DNA of 64,000 nt from an uncultured Amylibacter sp. (GCA_943846615.1 OX044354.1:1195001-1259000), one strand, 5' to 3'; positions 1 to 8,577 are shown, numbered from the stretch's first letter. The notes: a model not told the origin generated them from the sequence alone. Made by a program: numbers and translations.

Positions 1-195
1 ATCTAATTCCGATAAATCTTTCCCCCGAAGGGCGTATAAGGTATTACTCTCCGTTTCCAGAGGCTATTCCTTAGAACTAGGTATATTCCCACGCGTTACT
101 AACCCGTCCGCCGCTCACCCGAAGGTGCGCTCGACTTGCATGTGTTAGGCCTGCCGCCAGCGTTCGTTCTGAGCCAGGATCAAACTCTCAAGTTG
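1..195 (-). rRNA. rrs: 16S ribosomal RNA, 5' end (partial)
   Basis: Read on the minus strand, the stretch begins with the conserved 16S start (GAGAGTTTGATCCTGGCTCA) and continues through the ACACATGCAAGTCGA and GGCGGACGGGTTAGTAACGC segments of the V1-V2 region. The gene runs off the left edge, so only about 195 nt are present. The V1-V2 loops look like Rhodobacterales. The 5' end near position 195 is estimated by comparison with known 16S starts. Confidence 0.97.
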
Positions 196-435
196 AAAAG
201 ATGTTACCATCTTATCCTTAACGTTCGAACCTCTGCACATCGTTACCAATCCAGACAGACTGGTAACACTTAATTCTGTTTGATTGTGCTTATGGTTATC
301 AAAGATAACCGAAAGCCACTACAAACAGTGAAGCTGACATTCCATAATCGACCGAAGTCTAGGAACGTTGATATGCAAACGTCCGTTCGTCGAAACGAAA
401 CCAAACTGCCTACATATCTCTTCAGATACTATCAA

Positions 436-447
436 TTTCAAAGAGCC
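436..447 (-). promoter_or_regulatory. boxA-like antitermination element of the rRNA leader
   Basis: On the minus strand the sequence is GGCTCTTTGAAA, close to the boxA core TGCTCTTTGA that recruits NusB/S10 antitermination complexes. It lies about 240 nt upstream of the 16S start, in the expected leader. Assignment is by motif and position. Confidence 0.6.
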
Positions 448-703
448 AGAGACAATAATATAGCGAAAGCGCCTTTAACTTACTAGGCGCGCCCGCCAAC
501 TTTTATCTCTTTTTTCAACCCTCAGCAGCGTTTCTAGCGTCTCACTTTCGTGTGTCACCGTGTGTCGCTGCATCCGGTAAGGGGGCTTTTAGGGTTACCC
601 ACCCAAACCCGCAACCCCTTTTTTCCAAAAACATCACTTTTTTCAAATCTTTTTATAAGTCACTGAAAACAAACACTTTCTTAAAACACAATTCCTTAAA
701 CTT

Positions 704-769
704 TTATCCACACATCCGTAAAACATGCACAAATCAAACAACAAATCACCAACAACAAACTTATCCACA
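704..769 (+). promoter_or_regulatory. Two perfect DnaA boxes in an AT-rich stretch
   Basis: TTATCCACA occurs at 704-712 and 761-769 in the same orientation, 57 bp apart. A weaker relative (CAATCCACA) lies near 892-900. The surroundings are AT-rich. The consensus is well known, but whether these sites serve replication initiation, DnaA titration or control of the flanking rRNA/luxR promoters is not shown by the sequence. Confidence 0.55.
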
Positions 770-1078
770 GACTCGCACATTACGATTCACCAATTTCCAC
801 GCTAAATCACCCCATTTCCGGCCCTACATTTCTATGATTCACATATTTAAATCTCAAAACACTCTCAAAAAAACAGAATCAACCACATTATCAATCCACA
901 AAATCCCAGCCGAGTCGGGTAAAATGGAAATACACGTCTAGATTCCGCTTAAAACATACCCATATTGTAACAAGGCATAATCGCAGACATCTGCTTAGCG
1001 ACTTGAGGCGCGTAAAAGTTGCTTATCTCGATCAACGCCTATAGAATTTCGCCATGGGGATTGCTTAAGAGGGTTGAT

Positions 1079-1687
1079 ATGGAAAACGCAGGCTACGAAA
1101 AACAGTTGCAGCAATTAGATAAGCTAGCGCCAGCGGGGTATGTGCTGGGTCTACATATCCGTTATAATTCGGCGACATTGATGTTTCGCACATATCCAGA
1201 GGAATGGATGAATGTGTATACACAAAACGGTTACATGATGACCGATCCACTGGTCGCATGGGGCGTTGCCAACCAAGGTTGCGCCCGCTGGAGTGCATTA
1301 GGCGTCCCTGATCCCAATGAAGTTCTGAAGAAAGCGCGTGAATTTGATCTGAATTACGGTGTTGCGGTGTCTTGTGGTTTGGAAAACTCCAGAACCATTG
1401 GCGGATTTGCAAAATCCGATCGCGAATTTACGGATCAAGAGATTCAGGACCTACACGAGATCGTTTTGCACATGCACCGCGAAACCGCACCGGCCGTGAA
1501 TTTAACCAAGACCCAAGCAGAAGCCCTGCGATTAATGGCAAGTGGCCGCACCACCGCACAAGCGGCCGCAGATTTGGGCATCACCGAACGCGCTCTCAAA
1601 AATCGTTTGAAAACGGCCAGCGAACGTTTACAGACGCGATCCATTGCCGAAACCATTCAGATCGCCACCGAATACAAATTATTATAG
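1079..1687 (+). CDS. LuxR-family transcriptional regulator (solo, autoinducer-binding type)
   Basis: A 202-residue regulator with an N-terminal autoinducer-binding domain (about residues 10-140) and a C-terminal LuxR helix-turn-helix (about 145-200). The ligand-pocket residues typical of acyl-homoserine-lactone receptors are present: W and Y spaced by four (EEWMNVY), the DP pair (MTDPL), the next W (CARWSAL) and a following G. The HTH is recognisable but diverged (LTKTQ, ITERALKNRL). The start at 1079 is chosen for its AGAGGG ribosome site; an upstream in-frame start at 1019 lacks one. No luxI-type synthase lies in the window, so it is a solo receptor here. It converges with the downstream glycosyltransferase gene. 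Confidence 0.9.
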   Translation: MENAGYEKQLQQLDKLAPAGYVLGLHIRYNSATLMFRTYPEEWMNVYTQNGYMMTDPLVAWGVANQGCARWSALGVPDPNEVLKKAREFDLNYGVAVSCGLENSRTIGGFAKSDREFTDQEIQDLHEIVLHMHRETAPAVNLTKTQAEALRLMASGRTTAQAAADLGITERALKNRLKTASERLQTRSIAETIQIATEYKLL

Positions 1688-1720
1688 ATCCCCCTAACGG
1701 CACCTGCCCGTATTTTGCCA

Positions 1721-2497
1721 TCAAAGCCCGCTCCATTCCGGAAGACGCACCCGGCATGGTGAGCTGTGCAGTTTCGTGGTTATGATTTTCCCAGACCGTA
1801 AAACACGCCAATTGTTACGCATGACATTGCGAAAATCTGTTAATGCCCCATCCCACTCTCGACTCTCATAATCTGCAAACCGGTTCATGGAAATTTTTAG
1901 CGGCTTACGCCAAGATTCGGTACTGACCTGCCCGGGCGCACCATTCGCGACTTCAGATCGAACCACATTCGAGACCGCCAATGCATCTATGTCATAATAC
2001 TTAGTATGTACTAGAAACAATCCATCCGTCAGCTGCGGCGTATAAGGCGGATCACGATCCAACCACACACCATGACTACGCAGCTTGTTTCGGCCCCACG
2101 TTGCGACGGCCTTACAGAACCGTGAATGAAAAATGAAACCATCTGGAAATGCATCCATGCCAATCGCGAATATCGCCCTACCATCCGCATGTAGCTTAAA
2201 GTTTGGCCTGAAAAACAATAACTCGTCCGCATCTGTTTGAAACACGGCATCATAATCGGCTTCGATATTTCTGCGAATATTCGCGATTTTCATACTGCGA
2301 ACCGCATCAAACCTTTTCAAATCATCGCGCGGCATAACGATTATATTGCAACCGTCTGCTATCTTGTCATGCTCGGGGTCTCCGCCATGGCTGACCACAT
2401 ACAGATTTCCGCGTCCGAACAGCCCGCCAAAATGATCGACCCAACGCCGTAGCGCTGGATAATCGCGATATACCATGGTTAAGGCAGCAAATTTCAT
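1721..2497 (-). CDS. Glycosyltransferase-like protein (GT-A fold, family 2-like)
   Basis: About 258 residues. The N-terminus (MKFAALTMVYRDYPALRRW) resembles the family of short glycosyltransferases in which an acceptor-site scan is followed by a nucleotide-sugar region, and a DxD-type motif occurs at QTDADELLFF (about residues 87-96), the expected divalent metal and nucleotide-sugar site. The ATG at 2497 lies just after the msrQ stop; an upstream TTG at 2530 would overlap msrQ and is less likely. Sugar and acceptor cannot be predicted. It is the last gene of the minus-strand methionine sulfoxide repair block but has no obvious functional link to it. Confidence 0.7.
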   Translation of the reverse strand: MKFAALTMVYRDYPALRRWVDHFGGLFGRGNLYVVSHGGDPEHDKIADGCNIIVMPRDDLKRFDAVRSMKIANIRRNIEADYDAVFQTDADELLFFRPNFKLHADGRAIFAIGMDAFPDGFIFHSRFCKAVATWGRNKLRSHGVWLDRDPPYTPQLTDGLFLVHTKYYDIDALAVSNVVRSEVANGAPGQVSTESWRKPLKISMNRFADYESREWDGALTDFRNVMRNNWRVLRSGKIITTKLHSSPCRVRLPEWSGL

Positions 2498-2505
2498 ACC
2501 AAGTT

Positions 2506-3171
2506 TTAGCACGCTAAAGTGCGGATGCAATGTCCCGATATTATGACGTCTACGCCACCAATGCGCGCGCGCTGCTTGCGCAGCTTCAACACCCGATGCG
2601 TCAGCAACCCAAACAAAATCAGCGCATAAACCGCAGGTTCAACTTTCCAAGTTTTCGTCAACAACAGATAATGCATCACCGCACCAATCCCCGCCAAATA
2701 AACCAATCTATGTAACTTGTTCCATTTGATCGGCCCCATCTTACGAATGGATAGGTTGTTTGATGTGATTGCCAGCGGCAACATCAACAGCGCCGATGCC
2801 ATTCCAAATGTTATATACGGGCGCTTGACGATATCTTTCCAAATCTCCGGCAGGATAAAGTTTTGATCCAGCCACAAATATGACCCCAAATGCAGGAAAG
2901 TATACAAAAACGCCATCAACCCAATGGCGCGGCGGTATTTGATCAGGTTGATTTTGAACCAATCGCGCAGGGGCGTGATGAACAAGCCCGCGATGATCAG
3001 TTTCAACGCCCACTCACCTACCTCGTGTTCATAGGCACGAATCGGGTCTGATCCCAATTGGTTGGTTAAAAGGGCGTATGTGAAATACACCGCCGGTATC
3101 GCCAATGCGATATATACCACCCATGTTGGTACGTGGCGTGTTGCAGAATTGATTGTTGATACAATACCCAT
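2506..3171 (-). CDS. msrQ: MsrQ, haem-binding membrane subunit of the MsrPQ system
   Basis: An integral membrane protein of about 221 residues with roughly six hydrophobic segments and the ferric-reductase-like signature of the YedZ/MsrQ family: a conserved H in FLYTFLHLGSYLWLD and further histidines in KWNKLHRLVYLAGIGAVMHY. MsrQ passes electrons from the membrane to periplasmic MsrP, which repairs oxidised methionine in envelope proteins. The ATG at 3171 is preceded by GGGGA; the TTG at 3183 is less likely. Its partner msrP lies 2 kb upstream on the same strand, separated by msrA and an oxidoreductase, which departs from the usual adjacent msrP-msrQ order. The C-terminal tail after KLRKQR is not conserved-looking. 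Confidence 0.92.
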   Translation of the reverse strand: MGIVSTINSATRHVPTWVVYIALAIPAVYFTYALLTNQLGSDPIRAYEHEVGEWALKLIIAGLFITPLRDWFKINLIKYRRAIGLMAFLYTFLHLGSYLWLDQNFILPEIWKDIVKRPYITFGMASALLMLPLAITSNNLSIRKMGPIKWNKLHRLVYLAGIGAVMHYLLLTKTWKVEPAVYALILFGLLTHRVLKLRKQRARIGGVDVIISGHCIRTLAC

Positions 3172-3258
3172 GATGTTCCCCAAGTGAGTTTGGATCGTTC
3201 TACGCCAAGGTCATGTTACAGGCAAAACAAATGCCCTGACATGCGCGTGGGAAATGTT

Positions 3259-3333
3259 TCAAAGGGTGTTTGCACTGAACCAGCGCCAGATCATTGGCAC
3301 AAGCGAGAGAGGGAACAGAAAAACTTTAATCAT
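3259..3333 (-). CDS. Possible 24-residue hydrophobic small protein
   Basis: A minus-strand ATG at 3333 opens a 24-codon frame (MIKVFLFPLSLVP... ending in ANTL) with an AAAGG ribosome site eight bases upstream. The peptide is hydrophobic with an aromatic WRWF segment, enough for a single short membrane insertion. It sits in the 200-base gap between the FAD oxidoreductase and msrQ. Nothing beyond the ribosome site, hydrophobicity and position supports expression, and a chance frame is possible. Confidence 0.3.
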   Translation of the reverse strand: MIKVFLFPLSLVPMIWRWFSANTL

Positions 3334-3384
3334 CAAAAAACCTTTCTTTCAAAAGCTATCGTATGTCGCCCGGAAACCAAAGCC

Positions 3385-4653
3385 CTATCGCCCAGCCATC
3401 CAATCCCGCACACCATAATAGCCAATCGCAAAGGGCAAAAACCACGGCCGCCCACTATATAACGGTACCGCGGATGGTGCATCCATTGCGAATGCCGTTT
3501 GGGCGCGACCGTCGCCCAAAATGCAATAGGCTGCTTTGCGTCCCAGCCATAGGGCCCAGACGGTGCCTGATCCACAAAACCCGCAGACATATATAATGTC
3601 ATCATGGGCAAACAGGCTGGGCATTTCATCGCGTGTGAATGCCACCTGCCCTGTCCAATGCGTATCCACGCCAATGCCGCGCAGTTCTGGGAATATAGCA
3701 CCCACGTTTTTGGCCAACCGCCGTGCCGCACCCGTGGGGTTTACCCCGACCAGCACATCGCGCCCACCTAACAGGATACGTTCACCATCTGGGCTGGGGC
3801 GATAATAACGCCCTAAATATCGTGACTCGCCGAAGGTACCCATGCCGGGCATTATACGTGCCATGATATCGGGGGCGATTTCACCTGTGGCAATGATGCG
3901 GCTGGTCACGGGCACCACACGACGGCGCAACCATGTATTGCTGTTGTCGCCATATCCGTTGGTGGCCACAATTACATGGGCCGCACGCACCGTGCCGCGC
4001 GATGTTTGTACGCGCGTTTTGTCATGCACGCCCAACACAGGGGTATTGTCGTGGATGATGACGCCAGCCTTGATTGCCACATCCAACAAGCCGATGAAAA
4101 ACTTGGCGGGGTGGAATGATCCGATGTCATCGCGCCCAATGCCGCCGTGGTACAGATCAGACCCAACCATTTCATGTTGATCAGCGCGTTCCAATATCCG
4201 TGCATCAACGCCCAGCGCATCTTTTTCTATTTCGGCGGTGCGTTTCATGCCATCGAAATCACGCGCAGTCATCGCACCTGTGAAACGGCCGTTATATTGT
4301 AGATCACAATCGATACCCTCTGCCCGTACAAAATCGCGCATTGCGTTGCGGGCATCAATGCCTTCGCGGTACATCGCCATGCCGCGTGGTTTACCATATC
4401 GCATGATACTGTCGGTCAGGCTTAGGCGCAAATTACCGCTCAGTATTCCACCGTTGATGGAAGAGGCCCCCGCCCCCGCAATACCGCGATCAAAGACCTG
4501 AACGGATTTTCCCGCGCGCGCCAAGGTTATCGCCGCCGACAGGCCCGACAGGCCCGCGCCAACAATTGCAACATCACATGTATTCAGAATTTTCTGCGCA
4601 TCACGCTCAGCTGGCGGCGCATCGCGCCACCAATATGGTTCAATATTCATCAT
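3385..4653 (-). CDS. FAD-dependent amine/amino-acid oxidoreductase (DAO family)
   Basis: 422 residues with the dinucleotide-binding motif CDVAIVGAGLSGLSAAITLARAG near residue 27 and the DAO-fold flavoprotein pattern seen in PuuB/OrdL-like gamma-glutamylputrescine oxidases (N-terminal PYWWRDAP, a GGILSGN segment near the flavin, and the C-terminal CGFCGSGTVWALWLGRKAA). Such enzymes oxidise amines or amino acids and release hydrogen peroxide. The substrate is unknown. It starts 32 bases after msrA ends on the same strand, so co-transcription with the methionine sulfoxide reductases is likely. A peroxide-producing enzyme among repair enzymes is a suggestive pairing, but this is inference. Confidence 0.85.
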   Translation of the reverse strand: MMNIEPYWWRDAPPAERDAQKILNTCDVAIVGAGLSGLSAAITLARAGKSVQVFDRGIAGAGASSINGGILSGNLRLSLTDSIMRYGKPRGMAMYREGIDARNAMRDFVRAEGIDCDLQYNGRFTGAMTARDFDGMKRTAEIEKDALGVDARILERADQHEMVGSDLYHGGIGRDDIGSFHPAKFFIGLLDVAIKAGVIIHDNTPVLGVHDKTRVQTSRGTVRAAHVIVATNGYGDNSNTWLRRRVVPVTSRIIATGEIAPDIMARIMPGMGTFGESRYLGRYYRPSPDGERILLGGRDVLVGVNPTGAARRLAKNVGAIFPELRGIGVDTHWTGQVAFTRDEMPSLFAHDDIIYVCGFCGSGTVWALWLGRKAAYCILGDGRAQTAFAMDAPSAVPLYSGRPWFLPFAIGYYGVRDWMAGR

Positions 4654-4685
4654 CCCTGCACCTTAAGGCGCAAAGATGCCAATCG

Positions 4686-5312
4686 TCAAAGCTTTGGAAT
4701 ATACGCCTGTGAACCCCACAGCTGTTTCACCCGCTTATCGCGCCCACAGCCCTTGCGGTAAAATTTGTACGCCTTCGCCTTGGTCAACGGCCCGCGACGC
4801 GTAAGCACCACCTTATCACTCTTATAATAGTCTTGGTGATATGCGCCGACCTTGTAAAACTTGGCCTTTGGCAAAATTGGCGTCACGATGGGTTTTGGCA
4901 ACTTGCCACTGGCATCATGTTTTGCAATCACATCCGCTGCGATCTTCGCCTCGGCACCTGATGCAAATATACCTGTTGCATAATGGGGGCCGCGGTCACA
5001 AAACTGTCCACCCGCATCCACCACATCTGACGAACGCAACAAGACGTCAACCAACTCGGCATAACTCACCTTCTCTGCATCATAGGTAATCTCAACCGCT
5101 TCAAGATGATTACCAAATGATTTGTATGTCGGTTTACTCGTTGTACCACCAGCAAACCCAGATACGGCTTCTTTGACACCATCCAGATGTTCGAAATTGG
5201 ATTCAACACACCAAAAACATCCACCCGCAAACAAGGCCTTCTTAATATCCTCGGCCTGCGCGGCCATCGGCGCGGCAATTATCATCGCCGCTGCAAAAAA
5301 TGATTTCAACAT
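4686..5312 (-). CDS. msrA: Exported peptide methionine sulfoxide reductase MsrA
   Basis: 208 residues. The catalytic motif GCFWC (residues 31-35) and the later YKVGAYHQDYY segment identify MsrA, which reduces the S-epimer of methionine sulfoxide. An N-terminal signal peptide (MLKSFFAAAMIIAAPMAAQA) precedes the mature protein, so this MsrA should act outside the cytoplasm, unlike most bacterial MsrA. A C-terminal cysteine (RKGCGRD) could serve as resolving cysteine. The ATG is preceded by AGGAGA and begins nine bases after msrP stops, giving an evident msrP-msrA transcriptional unit. How it is re-reduced in the periplasm is unclear; no thioredoxin-like or DsbD gene is beside it. Confidence 0.93.
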   Translation of the reverse strand: MLKSFFAAAMIIAAPMAAQAEDIKKALFAGGCFWCVESNFEHLDGVKEAVSGFAGGTTSKPTYKSFGNHLEAVEITYDAEKVSYAELVDVLLRSSDVVDAGGQFCDRGPHYATGIFASGAEAKIAADVIAKHDASGKLPKPIVTPILPKAKFYKVGAYHQDYYKSDKVVLTRRGPLTKAKAYKFYRKGCGRDKRVKQLWGSQAYIPKL

Positions 5313-5321
5313 ATCTATCTC

Positions 5322-6254
5322 CTAGAAGTTCTTCTTCAGGTCCATACCCGCATACAAGCCGGCAACCTCTTCCGCGTAACCATTGAACATCGGTGTGTCA
5401 CGTTTACCAAACAAACCGCCACCAATAATGCGTTCACGTGCTTGACTCCAACGTGGATGATCCACTTCTGGGTTCACGTTTGAATAGAACCCATATTCAT
5501 TCGCGGCCAATTTGTTCCACGTGGTTGGCGGCTCATCCTCAGTCACTGTGATCTTCACAATCGATTTGATTGACTTAAATCCATATTTCCACGGCACAAC
5601 CAAACGCAACGGCGCACCGTTTTGATTTGGCAGGCTGTCACCATACATACCCGTGGCAATCATCGACAACGGATGCATCGCTTCGTCCATGCGCAACCCC
5701 TCGACATATGGCCATGGGAACCGAGGGTTCCAACCAATGCCGGGCATTTCTTCGGGACGGTTCAACGTTTGAAACGCCACATATTTACCGCCCGATTGAA
5801 CGCCCGCCTTATTCAAAATCTCGGACAATGAGAACCCAATCCACGGAACAACCATCGACCATGCTTCGACACAGCGGAAACGGTAAATACGCTCTTCTAA
5901 TGCAATGCCCGACAGCAAATCATCCAACCCGTAATTTCCAGGTTTATCAACCAACCCACCAAGTTCCACAGACCACGGATCGATCGTCATCTTACCAGCG
6001 TTACGAAACGGTTCATCCTTGGACGTACCGAACTCATAAAAGTTGTTGTAACTCGTCGCGTCCTGCTCTGGCGTAATGTCTGCATCAACGGAATAATCCG
6101 TTGTTGTGTATTCCAACGCCTTGGCCTGCGCCGCACCGCCAATGAAAGGCGCCGCACCTAAACCTGCCGCCCCTGCCATGATTTGACGACGATTCAAAAA
6201 ATCCGCCTTCGCCGTCACATCCGAATATTTCAAATTCCCCCGAAAGAGTGCCAT
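5322..6254 (-). CDS. msrP: MsrP, periplasmic molybdenum methionine sulfoxide reductase
   Basis: 310 residues of the sulfite-oxidase-like molybdopterin family. A twin-arginine export signal is visible (LNRRQIMAGAAGLGAAPFIG, residues 21-40) and the conserved cysteine that binds molybdenum sits in YRFRCVEAWSMV. The family repairs oxidised methionine in periplasmic proteins using electrons from MsrQ. It heads a minus-strand unit with msrA, the FAD oxidoreductase and msrQ, and faces the divergent phosphatase gene across a 220-base gap. Length matches the family. Confidence 0.95.
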   Translation of the reverse strand: MALFRGNLKYSDVTAKADFLNRRQIMAGAAGLGAAPFIGGAAQAKALEYTTTDYSVDADITPEQDATSYNNFYEFGTSKDEPFRNAGKMTIDPWSVELGGLVDKPGNYGLDDLLSGIALEERIYRFRCVEAWSMVVPWIGFSLSEILNKAGVQSGGKYVAFQTLNRPEEMPGIGWNPRFPWPYVEGLRMDEAMHPLSMIATGMYGDSLPNQNGAPLRLVVPWKYGFKSIKSIVKITVTEDEPPTTWNKLAANEYGFYSNVNPEVDHPRWSQARERIIGGGLFGKRDTPMFNGYAEEVAGLYAGMDLKKNF

Positions 6255-6476
6255 GTCATGTTCCCATCTATTTTTCCTGAACTTGGTCTATGTCAGCCGC
6301 ATTTCAAAGACAAATGAACCCAGATCACAACTTTGTTGGAAATCTTACAGAACAAAGATCGCCCGCTGTTACGAATCTTTTACCAATGCGCCACATTCAA
6401 ATTACACACTCGCAACAAAACTGTGATCAATCTGCGTCAATCATACCCCATCGAAAAACATCTATCCGAGGGTAAA

Positions 6477-8351
6477 ATGAAACACATCGATACATCAGAA
6501 TTAAGCTGGGATGACTGGGACGAAACAAAACGTCCGGCCCCCGAAACAACAGATTTTGACCAAGTGGTAGAGGCCGCCGTTTCACGTCGTGGTTTTCTAT
6601 CTGGCCTATTGGCATTTGGTTCCGGCGCTGCCGCTATGGGCATGCTATCTGGTACATCATCACAGGCCGCAATGGCATCCCGCTTCGGCTTTAACGCGAT
6701 CCCCGCCTTCACTGATGGCACAGTTCACGTTCCCGATGGTTACAGCTGGCAGGTCCTTTCACGCTGGGGCGATGCATTATTCAACGACGCCCAACCACAC
6801 GATCCCGCAACTGGCGGCACAGCGGCAAACGCGGAACGTATCTTTGGCGAAAACACCGACGGCATGGAATTGTTTTCTGTAGGTAACCGTCAAATCATAG
6901 CCGTGAACCATGAATACGTGAATCCAAAACTGAACCTTCCACAAAACGAAGGCGGCAAACCAACGTCAGCCGAGGATGTTTTGAAATTGCAAAACCTTCA
7001 GGGCGTGACAATCATGGAGGTCGATCAAACCACAAACGGCTGGAAAATCGTCAAAGACAGCCCATACAACAATCGCATCACCCATAACACACCAATGAAA
7101 ATAAGCGGACCGGCAGCAGGGCATGACCTGTTGAAGACATCGGCTGATCCCGCTGGCACAACCGTTTTGGGAACCCTAAATAACTGTGGCTCTGGTCGCA
7201 CACCTTGGGGCACATATCTGACCTGCGAAGAAAACTTTAACGGCTACTTCGGCTCCACAGACGAAAACTTGGAATTGCCCGCGGGCTTTGACCGCTACGG
7301 CATCGATCATTCCAGCCGCTACGCATACGATAAATACGACGCGCGCTTTGATTTGTCGAAAAATCCAAACGAACCGAACCGTTTTGGTTATATCGTTGAA
7401 ATCGATCCAGCGGATATCGATGGCACACCCGTAAAGCGTACCGCTTTGGGTCGCTTCAAACACGAAAACGCAGCTGTTGTGTTGGCATCAGACGGACGTC
7501 CAGTGGTTTACCTTGGTGATGATGAGCGCGGTGAATTCCTCTACAAATTCGTTGGTGAAAACGCATACCAAGTGGGCGGCGACACCTCCAAGCTTCTTGA
7601 CGAAGGCCAACTGTACGTTGCCAAATTCAACGAAGACGGTGTTGGCGAATGGCTGGCTCTGACAACAGATACGACTGGCATGACTGACGCAATGATCGCA
7701 ATCCACACACGTCAGGCAGCATCCTACGTGGGTGCAACGACAATGGATCGCCCAGAATGGGTTGCCGTCAACCCGATCAAGGTCGAGGCTTACTGTGCAT
7801 TAACAAACAACAAAAACCGTGCGGTGAAAACAAACGCGGGCGGCGATGAAACACCTGTTTCTGGCCCAAACCCACGCGCAGAAAACAACTACGGGCAAAT
7901 CGTCCGTTGGTACCCAGATGCGGACGACCACGCGTCGGACACATTCAAATGGGATCTATACGTGATGGCTGGTAACCCAACCGTTCACAACGATGCCTAC
8001 GCAGGTTCAGACAATATCAACGAAGGCAACCTGTTCAACAGCCCGGACGGAATGGTGTTTGATAAAAACGGAATGCTCTGGATCCAAACAGATGGCAAGG
8101 ACAGCAACGAAGGCGACTTCGCTGGCATGGGTAACAACCAAATGTTGGTTGGCGATCCAATCACCGGTGAAATCAAACGCTTTATGACTGGCCCCAAAGG
8201 GTCGGAGGTCACAGGCGTTGCCTTTAGTTCGGATCGTCGCACGATCTTTGCGGGTATCCAGCACCCTGGCGGCACATTCCCAGATGGGGTTGGTTCACCG
8301 CGCAGCACGATCGTTGCGATCACGAAAAACGACGGCGCGATCATCGGATGA
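6477..8351 (+). CDS. PhoX-family alkaline phosphatase
   Basis: 624 residues of the DUF839/PhoX family. The twin-arginine signal SRRGFLSGLLAFGSGAAAMG lies around residue 35-55, so the enzyme is exported folded. Family features are visible: NCGSGRTPWGTYLTCEEN, GRFKHENAAVVL, YLGDDERGEFLYKF and SPDGMVFDKNGMLWIQTDG, which supply the calcium/iron-ligating acidic and cysteine residues of PhoX phosphatases. It releases phosphate from organic esters and is common in marine bacteria. The ATG at 6477 follows GAGGG; an upstream frame extension has no ribosome site and reads poorly. No Pho box could be confirmed upstream by eye. Confidence 0.9.
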   Translation: MKHIDTSELSWDDWDETKRPAPETTDFDQVVEAAVSRRGFLSGLLAFGSGAAAMGMLSGTSSQAAMASRFGFNAIPAFTDGTVHVPDGYSWQVLSRWGDALFNDAQPHDPATGGTAANAERIFGENTDGMELFSVGNRQIIAVNHEYVNPKLNLPQNEGGKPTSAEDVLKLQNLQGVTIMEVDQTTNGWKIVKDSPYNNRITHNTPMKISGPAAGHDLLKTSADPAGTTVLGTLNNCGSGRTPWGTYLTCEENFNGYFGSTDENLELPAGFDRYGIDHSSRYAYDKYDARFDLSKNPNEPNRFGYIVEIDPADIDGTPVKRTALGRFKHENAAVVLASDGRPVVYLGDDERGEFLYKFVGENAYQVGGDTSKLLDEGQLYVAKFNEDGVGEWLALTTDTTGMTDAMIAIHTRQAASYVGATTMDRPEWVAVNPIKVEAYCALTNNKNRAVKTNAGGDETPVSGPNPRAENNYGQIVRWYPDADDHASDTFKWDLYVMAGNPTVHNDAYAGSDNINEGNLFNSPDGMVFDKNGMLWIQTDGKDSNEGDFAGMGNNQMLVGDPITGEIKRFMTGPKGSEVTGVAFSSDRRTIFAGIQHPGGTFPDGVGSPRSTIVAITKNDGAIIG

Positions 8352-8422
8352 TGGCCTGCGGCGAAAAACCAGAATGTGCGGACTGCCCATTATGGCAACT
8401 GGCACAACCAAAACAAAAATAA
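8348..8422 (+). CDS. Possible 24-residue cysteine-containing peptide coupled to phoX
   Basis: The ATG at 8348 overlaps the phosphatase stop (ATGA arrangement), the classic geometry of translational coupling. The 24-codon frame encodes MMACGEKPECADCPLW followed by a polar tail, with cysteines at 4, 10 and 13. It ends at 8422, two bases before a terminator hairpin, so it would be the last frame of the transcript. The C-x5-C-x2-C pattern could bind metal. Expression is not demonstrated and no known family is recognised. Confidence 0.35.
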   Translation: MMACGEKPECADCPLWQLAQPKQK

Positions 8423-8423
8423 T

Positions 8424-8450
8424 AAAGGGGCTCGTTCACGGGCCCCTTTT
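8424..8450 (+). terminator. Rho-independent terminator of phoX
   Basis: AAAGGGGC and GCCCCTTTT can pair around a short loop and are followed by T residues. It ends the phosphatase transcript. Confidence 0.8.
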
Positions 8451-8577
8451 CAATTCGGCAATTGTTCACGTGAATGCTGTCGCCACTTATAGCGCAACCC
8501 AAAAACTGGCTTAGGATCGATGCGATTGGCCTAATTGGCTGGTAAAAACGATACCATCATTGCACTGACGGTGGACA

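Larger units (their letters stand above)
196..1078. other. Gene-free rRNA leader and AT-rich region
   Basis: About 880 bases with no convincing protein gene. The left part (to about 480) is the transcribed leader of the rRNA operon on the minus strand and contains a boxA-like element. The part from about 600 to 950 is strongly AT-rich with many A and T runs, and holds two perfect DnaA boxes. An open frame at 552-941 has biased, low-complexity composition and no recognisable domain, so I do not call it. The rRNA promoter should lie here, but no -35/-10 pair could be assigned with confidence. Confidence 0.6.

Noticed and set aside
552..941. 129-codon open frame in the AT-rich region
   Set aside because: Low-complexity composition, no domain and no ribosome site; it runs through DnaA boxes and rRNA leader.
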